Assembly: GCA_025667525.1 (NCBI GenBank)
Contig: CM046882.1
Location: 544,248,630-544,312,629 of the forward strand
Direction: 5' to 3'
From: Glebionis coronaria
Lineage: Eukaryota; Streptophyta; Magnoliopsida; Asterales; Asteraceae
Length of the DNA: 64,000 nucleotides
Made by a program: the position numbers and the translations under genes
Shown: positions 57,190 through 64,000 of the stretch, one piece after another
How positions within the stretch are numbered: the stretch's first letter is position 1
Layout: each line of letters starts with the position of its first letter
The notes under the pieces: generated by a model
Seen by the model: the letters and a program-made list of their open reading frames with translations, nothing else
What the model was told of the DNA's origin: nothing
Databases searched by the model: none

Positions 57190-58542
57190 TGTAGTTAAAT
57201 TTTAGTTGGTAATTATATACTCGTTTACCTAGTTCGATCTCATTGATTTTTGATTTTATTACTTGTTATGCTTGCAATGATCTTTAATCCTGAACCACCT
57301 TACCATTGATTGGTGAGTAGTCTATTTTGAAAATATGTATGAGTGTGTGAAATGTTTCGTTTAACCAAATGTAAATGGTGTCGATTTATTTACTTAATTA
57401 TTTATTCATTTTTTCATAAATAGGCAAAGTAATAGTATGTTTCCAAAGTAGATGGAAAATGTTTGATGTGTTCCTTAAAATGATGGTAGCAATATTTTTT
57501 CCCATTTCAAATTTCATTTTAAACGATTTAATTATTTTGAAGACTAGGTCGAAAACTTTCATAGTCATATTTGGTGTGTAATAATAATGTTTGTGTCGTC
57601 ACTCGATCCTCAATTATGCACAGCTTAGCTAACTATGCATAATTCGGAAAGAGTCTTGTTTTGTTAATTGTCGTTGCTTGGTCCTCAAGTATGCATGATC
57701 TAGCTAGTTATGCATAGTTTTGGAAGGGCAATGTAGTTTCAAATCACTTGGTCATCTTTAAAACCGGTAGTGTTTTTTATAGATGTTTTGGATGAGAACA
57801 TTTTTTAAATGATGGATTCTTATGCAAGTAATCGTATTTTCTTTGATTCCTAAAGAAATTTTTGAATTTTCTTGTGTTCCTTGAAATCTTTTCTTTTTGT
57901 TTGGCGTTGACTTAGTAAGTCACTATGACCGAGTAATTTTGGAAAATGTTTTTTTATGTGTTGTGTGTAACGTGCGAATTTCATCGGAATCACGAGGGTG
58001 TTGATGAAATACCAAAGGGACTCGTACCGACACTGAGAAGGAATTTTAACAAAAATAGAAGATTCCCGAAGTAGAGGAAATCCGAGTTCGAATAACTCTG
58101 AGGGAAAAGAAGAAGACTTCTCCTACATCGAATGTATCGTACTTTATTTGCTTCTTTTCTTGTTCTTTTGATATGACAACGACACATGATAAATTGTTGA
58201 AGTTTACCAACTGTGCATTGGTAGTTGGAAGACAATTCTATTTGCCTCCTTCGTTTATTCAAAGTAAGGAATCCTCTTTGCTTGACTCGATTTTCTTTGA
58301 TCATCGATGGTTAAACGATAGATAGCCATAGTTGATGTTTTTGTGGTAAACCCTTGCCTTTTATGTATTTATGCGGTAAGTGATCTGGTCGAGTGATCGT
58401 AAGTTGTGAGAACTTGAGACGACATTGTTGAATGAAGTCCGATCATGGAGAACACATGCCATGTAATATTTTTTTTACTGTGAACGATGATATATATTGA
58501 GATTTTGACCATGTTTGGGACGGAAGTAAGATGGTGTTCTTG

Positions 58543-58546
<4 letters not shown>

Positions 58547-58621
<75 letters not shown>
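58547..58621. repeat. (TA)n microsatellite
   Basis: An uninterrupted TA run of about 37 units. Confidence 0.97.
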
Positions 58622-58624
<3 letters not shown>

Positions 58625-59200
58625 GGGTATGGATCCGTGTGTGAGCACCCTGCGATGACATAGGTATGTATTTTTCTTTCTTTTTGGATATGCATCCATA
58701 GCTAGCAAGCTCGTGAACTTTCTTTAACTTGCAATTTTCTTTTGACTGGACTCATCCGAGAATCATGTCAAATATTCTTATTTTATCATGGCTCGGCTGA
58801 TTAGCAAGCGTGGGTTAACTTGATTGAACAGATTGATTTGGCATGGTTTGGCTAGATTGCAAACATGTCGTAATGTGGTTGAATGTGTTTTATTATGGCT
58901 TTTGTGTTTGATTGGATTGTGATGTTTTCGAGAGAGTTATGTATACGTCGGATGATTTCGTATCGATGAATTCGTTTTTGACGAAATAGGTTTGTATGTA
59001 CGTAATATTGCAATAAGGTTATTTTGTACGACTAGTATTAATTACTTCGTCTGGTATATTATGAACGTTTTCAATAGGGTTATGTGCGACCCGTGCGATT
59101 TTATTTTGTGAATAATTATTTTTATGAGACGATGAAACTAAGTGAAAGGACGATTCGAACGTTGGAAGACATGCTCCGAACATGTGTGATTGATTTTGAT

Positions 59201-59678
59201 AGTTGTTGAGATCGACACTTGCCGTTGGTAGTACCTTTGTACAACGACATTTACCATGTTAACAATGAAGCTACATCATTTGAAGAAAATGTTGATGAAA
59301 ATGTAGATCGCTAGTTGGATAGAATGAAGTAGGAAAAAGTCAGTTGAATGGACTTGAAATGATTCGAGAGGCTACGGAAGAGATGGGGTAGATTAAGAAT
59401 AACTTGCTAACCACGAGAAGCTTTGAAAACAGACGTGTTGATAACCGTAGGAAGAATTTGAGAAATTGAAGTGGAGATCATGGATCGTGATGTTAAGAGA
59501 TTGAAGCAAGGCATAATACTCATGGTGAAGGTGTGATGGAACCCGAGACGTGAACCGAAGTCCACATTGGAACGTGAAGACTCCTTTAGGAAGAAGTACA
59601 CTTATCTTTCTAGTAGTACGAAACGCGAGTATAAGAACCGGAGAGCGCCGGGACGTCGCTCCCTTAAGGAGGGGAGGA
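59201..59678 (+). pseudogene. Integrase C-terminus remnant of C, with polypurine tract
   Basis: Plus-strand fragments in shifting frames read HLPLV.PLYNDIYH, QLNGLEMIRE, IKNNLLT, DNRRKN and LEREDSFRKKY, the order seen at the end of Tekay/Del chromovirus Pol. Many stops are present. The purine tract at 59665-59678 abuts the 3' LTR. Confidence 0.75.
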
Positions 59679-62560
59679 TGTGATACCAGTGAAAGTGCCG
59701 TATGATGCTAAGTTATTGTCTCAAGAGCTGTTCAGTATGAGCATTGCTCTTTTGTTGTGGCTCACTTGTGGATGTGATATCCCGAGCCCAACGTTATTTA
59801 TTTAATCCTATTTTAAGAATATTTTTGAAATTTTTAAGAAATTTCGTTTGCTATATATTTGACGGTTTAAGTTGAAACCAACGTTTAAGGTCGTAATTTT
59901 ATGTTTGACGATTTAAGAAGAACCGATGACGACTACGATACCGACGGATGTCCAAAATTTATCTTTTACTATCGATTGATCGATATTTGAGTTTTTCGAG
60001 ATTTTATTTTTATTACGTGTTAAGTCGAGTCGGAACCATATGTATATTCGTTTTGCGTGCGTTTTAACCTTTGGAAATAATTTTTGGTGAAACCCGACTC
60101 CCGCAAAAATTTAAAACCCGTCATTTAGCCAAAATCCCGCTCTTTAATTGGGCGTTTATTAGAAAGGCCAAAATAAAGCAAAAATTACCACTTGGGTCCC
60201 TCCATTTTTACAAAAAGTAACAAAGGCTTACACACACTTCATTTTGCAAAAAAAAATTCATCTCTTTCTTTTCTCTCCTATGGCCGCCGGCCACCCACCA
60301 TACAACCACCACCACCATAATTTTCTTGGGTTTTAGACAAATTAAACAAAGACCCATCCTTCTTTTACCTTTGTAAGTGTTCCTAAACAATCAATTTCAA
60401 CATGCATTAACATAAATTTTTCAAGAATCAATGATTTTTCAAAAACATGTTTTGATGTATTTAAACTAGTGGGATGTCTAATTAGTGATTGGATAATGGA
60501 TAATCATCCACAAAATTTGTTAAAAACAGCATGGGCTGGGTGTTTTGAACACAAACACCCCACGGCTAATAGGGGTGTTTGGGTGTTCATGGTGTTTGAT
60601 GATTCTTGCTTGTGGGTTTGTGTTTAGAGTGATGTTTTAGGTGTGTGAATGAGTTAAACATGTTGCATGCTTGATTTGGTAAATGGGTTTTAGATTGGAT
60701 TTGATATCCTAGATGTTAGGGACTGATTAAGGTGTTTGGGAATGGTCATGAGTGGTTAAGTTAGGGCTAGGTGTCGTTAGAATGGATTGGAAACAAGTTT
60801 TGAAATGGTTTTGTAAAGGGTATTTTAGATCATAAACTTTAGGGGTATTTTTCGTGGGTTTAACTTTGTAAACAGGTCATAAACATTGGATGTAGTTGTA
60901 GAGCTTTGTCTTAGCTTCGTTTTGGTATAAGGTAGAGCTTACGACTCTAAACGAGTCAAAAGTTATGATATTTTGAAAGTTCGTGTACCGGGAGATGAGA
61001 ATCAACACAATCCGAATTTATGTTTGGTTTTGGGTCAAATCCCGGGGACCAAAGATAGAGTTTGGTAAATGATTGAAAGTTTATTTTTGGTCTCAAACCT
61101 GCACTCGTGAGTCTATTTTTGGACTTGTGTGTTGTATTGGTCAATGGTGTATTTTAAATAGGTCAAACAAGTCTTACATGTTACAAATGCAAAATCAGTC
61201 CTAAAAACTTATGTTTAGTAATGTGATGTGTAACGGGTCATAAAAGTAAAAACTTTTCATGGGATTAAATATGGGTTTTATACAGATCATGAGGCATTTT
61301 TGTTAATTTTCTTGAAATTTATATAGGTGCTTAAGTCATAGCAAACAACCCGTACTTTTGGTAAGTACCGGCAAATCAATAAAATGGGAATCAACTTTAA
61401 TTACGTAGGTAAATGGTATAAGTCTAGTAAAAACTACTTGTTTATTTTGGCGTGAGTTTTCATAAGCATTGAGTGTGGTTGCATATGCGCGTGTTTAGTA
61501 CAATAATGTACGCGGAGTATTGATTTGGTTTTCGTACCTTGATTTTTAGGTCAAGTGTTAAATTTTCCCGGGCATCCACGTCGTCAGTGACATTTCTCGT
61601 TACGTCTTCGCTAGATCCACTACTACTACGCAAGGTGAGTCTATAGCCTCGCTCTTTTATTTCAAATGTTTTTACCCGCGAGGGGGATACATGCTATTTA
61701 AATGAAAATGAACATAAGTCATGAATGATTGTTGGACCCGAATGTTGCCTTGAATTATGTTGAGTACCTAGTTGTAAAAGTCCCTAAATTCGTGAACTAT
61801 TAACTATTGTCTTGCCCTTGTGTGGGTTGGAGATAGCCGCTTATACAATTGATAGTACTATGGGGTTGACGACCCTATCCGAGACGAGAGCTAGTACGTT
61901 GAGTACCCTCTGCGGACGGATAACTTGTGATAAGAAATAAGGTATAATTGCAACTGATGCCTTTAGAAGGGGCACTGGTTTCATCTTAATCATGCCGGTA
62001 AATGTACGCGGGTGATTGAGTTAACGGATTAGTGTCACGAGCTTAAACACAATTATTAGCTATTGCTAAAGATAATATCCTTGAATAATAGATTGTGTAT
62101 ACGACAATGCTATTGAATGGTCATGATTGGTTTTAATACTTATGTTCAACTTATGACTTGATAAACCTATAGATTCGCTCAACCTTTGTGTTGACGATTT
62201 TAAGCATGTGTTTCAGGTAATCAAGATTGATTGTAGCAGAGCATGCGAGGATGGAAGTTGGTGTGGCTTGGCGGTCTACTTTGTTTTTCCTCCCTTTTAG
62301 TACTTAAATATTTTATATTATGTCAAGTGAACGAAAATGTACTTTTGGGTTGAGATTCAATGGGGACCAAAACGCAACTCTGTTTTGTATTATCTTGGGA
62401 TTTGGAAAACTATAGACTTGTATGTTGTTAATCAATCTTTAACTTATGTTCAAATTTTTACGTCTCTTTGAGTCGTTTAATATAGCTTATGTGTGATGAT
62501 AACTACGTAGCACCCAAATGTTGTAGTTCCGCTGCGCATAGCATTTGTTGGGGTGTTATA
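59679..62560 (+). repeat. 3' LTR of C, 2882 bp
   Basis: Counterpart of 42639-45526, ending GGGTGTTATA before the ATTAG duplication. Confidence 0.93.
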
Positions 62561-64000
62561 ATTAGTGAAAAGAACCTTATTCTTATTGTCACAAACTTGT
62601 GACACACTAAACAAATTATAATCAAGTTCTTTTACCAGAAATATGTTTTCAAAACGTAAATTATTGGTTATAAGAGTGCCTTTGCCAGAAATTGTACCAT
62701 ATCCTCCTCCAAAGTACACTTTGTCACCATCTTTAATGGGGGTAAAGTTAGTCAAATAATCTTCCTTCCCCATCATGTGCCTAGAGCATCCACTGTCCCA
62801 ATATCCATAATTATTTACCTGCTTTTGAATGCCCTGCACATAAAGAAAACAAATTAGTTTTCTTTGGGAACCCAAGCCCGAGCAGACTTGGATTCATTTG
62901 GTTGTTCAACAAGAACAGATTTAGTCCTTATAACAACCCCTTGTTCATCCCTTTGAGGCTTAAACACCCAGTTTACCCCAATTGGTTTAGTTATGACCTT
63001 TGAAATATAATGAAATCTGTTACAGGTCATAGAAATCCCATCAGAATTAGGGTTTTGGTCTTGTTTGGGTCTCCATGTCAAACTAGATGAAGCTTTAGAC
63101 CCCTTTCCCTTAGGCTGCAAGTACATATCAATACTTGGTCTAACAGTGTTGGAAACATTCCTGTCAGCTTTAAATTTGTTCTTGTCAGCGCTGAATTTGT
63201 ACTTGTCAGCGCCTAAATTAGGGTTTGCAACAGGAACCCATTGTCTGTTAGACCATGTATTGGTCTTTTGAAAGGGCCTTTGTCCGTGTGTATTTGTCCC
63301 TTTAGTAAAGAATGGAGCTGGTCTAGTAACTTGTGGACTTGGTTGGACATAAGGTCTGGGTTTGACCATGGTTGACCTATTGTCAGCGTTGACTTTTGAA
63401 GCACTAACACATTTATAGGCCAAATGAGAAAAACTTCCACACGTATAACAAGCTTTTCTAGACATAACTTTAGGTCTAGATTGAAAGAACCCTGTCCCAT
63501 TAACACTAGCTTGACTTTGAGATGACCTAGGTTTTCTATACATTTCAACATATTTAACACTAGGTTTTGTATTAACAGATGAGCCAAGGTCAACAGGTTT
63601 TCCAGTAGTAGGGTTGGTCACAATTATGGGTGTAGACTCAAATGGACTCTCACTAAGCATCCCACGCTTAACAAAGAGACAAGGGTTGGCTGTTTTCCAT
63701 TGCTCAAGGCCATTCACCTTTTGTTGATATTTCTCAACTGCGGTGAGGACTCTAGGTGGAGGAATAAATTCCTCTTCTTAGAGTTCTAGAATATGAGTCC
63801 AAGAGAGATCTTTTCTCTGAACACCATAAAAGTTCCCAGCAGGTGGAGGAACAACAACATATTCATTCATCCCAATCCAAGACTTGTCCCTAGAATCTCT
63901 TTGTTCACTGACACACTTTTCTAGGGTTTGGTTGGCTTTATCAAAACATTTAATTTTGAGCCCTACATTTTCTTTATCCCTAAGGGCTTCATCTAACTTA
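62477..64000 (-). pseudogene. Gag C-terminal part and protease of B
   Basis: The minus strand enters from the window edge with Gag-linker sequence, a TAA at 63780-63778, then the frame 63717-62854 with a CX2CX4HX4C zinc knuckle (CYTCGSFSHLAYKC), ADK repeats (ADKYKFSADKNKFKAD) and RAWVPKEN. The protease follows in the overlapping frame 62875 downwards: GYWDSGCSRHMMG with D-S-G, FGGGYGTISGKGTL and NLFSVSQVCD. It reaches VLFTN at element C; the next residues (ECLVLSKDFKMP) lie at 42633. RNA packaging and polyprotein processing in the intact family. Confidence 0.88.

Larger units (their letters stand above)
54808..59200 (+). other. Degenerate internal region of C
   Basis: About 4.4 kb without recognisable Gypsy domains. 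It contains ATT repeats near 56010-56035, a diverged two-copy repeat at about 57597-57730 (ATGCA and CTAGCTA blocks), a (TA)n tract at 58547-58621, and one open stretch at 56914-57189 that I do not recognise. Confidence 0.6.
42639..62560 (+). mobile_element. Ty3/Gypsy element C (Tekay/Del-like), degenerate
   Basis: Long LTRs (2888 and 2882 bp) starting TGTGATACCAG and ending GGGTGTTATA, flanked by the 5-bp duplication ATTAG (42634-42638 and 62561-62565). Met primer site at 45530; purine tract TAAGGAGGGGAGGA at 59665-59678. The only clear protein trace is the end of a chromovirus-type integrase near 59210-59630 (HLPLV.PLYN, QLNGLEMIRE, DNRRKN). Protease, RT and RNase H are not recognisable. 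The LTRs carry many point differences and small indels, so C is older than A and D. It lies between protease and integrase of B and is itself split by D. Confidence 0.9.
15892..64000 (-). mobile_element. Copia element B (SIRE-like), multiply interrupted
   Basis: Read from right to left: gag and linker (to the window edge), protease, [element C], integrase, reverse transcriptase with [hAT F], [element A], RNase H, spacer, extra ORF, polypurine tract and 3' LTR. Its own sequence is 15892-21229, 39269-39541, 40165-42638 and 62561-64000. Reading frames resume across each insertion once one copy of the duplicated target is removed. All coding parts hold stops or frameshifts, so it is dead. The 5' LTR and Gag start lie beyond 64000. 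Confidence 0.92.

Noticed and set aside
58369..58708. YIYIYI-rich ORFs
   Set aside because: They are translations of the (TA)n microsatellite.

Overview
The window is nuclear DNA of a flowering plant. The evidence is two plant tRNA genes, two intron-bearing plant genes (an intact ARMC7 homologue and a broken SNM1 homologue), and about 55 kb of LTR retrotransposons. The Copia elements with a very long Gag and coiled-coil linker, and an extra ORF between pol and the 3' LTR, resemble the SIRE/Maximus group as it occurs in Asteraceae. That family call comes from recognition only and is moderate.

Layout. 1-6337: a young Copia element, here called G, with separate gag and pol ORFs and identical LTR ends. 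6950-9582 (-): an SNM1/DCLRE1-type DNA-repair nuclease pseudogene with two nonsense codons and two frameshifts. 10572-10642 (-): tRNA-Gly(GCC). 11816-13725 (-): intact six-exon ARMC7 homologue of 178 aa, with a Mutator-type MITE in its last intron. 14690-14762 (+): tRNA-Ala(AGC).

14880-64000 is one nested retrotransposon stack. Copia remnant E (-) is interrupted by LTR A' (-). A' is interrupted by Copia element B (-), which runs out of the right edge. B is interrupted three times: by an 18-kb SIRE-like Copia element A (+, 21230-39268, TSD CAACA), by a hAT MITE F (39542-40164, TSD ATCTTCTT), and by a Ty3/Gypsy Tekay-like element C (42639-62560, 2.9-kb LTRs, TSD ATTAG). C is interrupted by D (-, 46115-54802, TSD ACTAG), a pol-less relative of A. 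The B reading frames rejoin across the insertions, which proves the order.

How the parts relate. A and D share U3 ends, a 3' noncoding region with several polypurine tracts, a covarying hairpin, and leader arrays built on the heptamer TTCCGAA. D has lost pol; in its place is an array of about six repeats, each folding into three or four hairpins whose stems change in a compensatory way between copies. A and B both carry a related extra ORF between pol and the 3' LTR. The hairpin array of D, the strand-biased CGCTGACAAG motif spread through B, and the tRNA-Ile anticodon-type primer site of G are the observations I find least explained by standard annotation.
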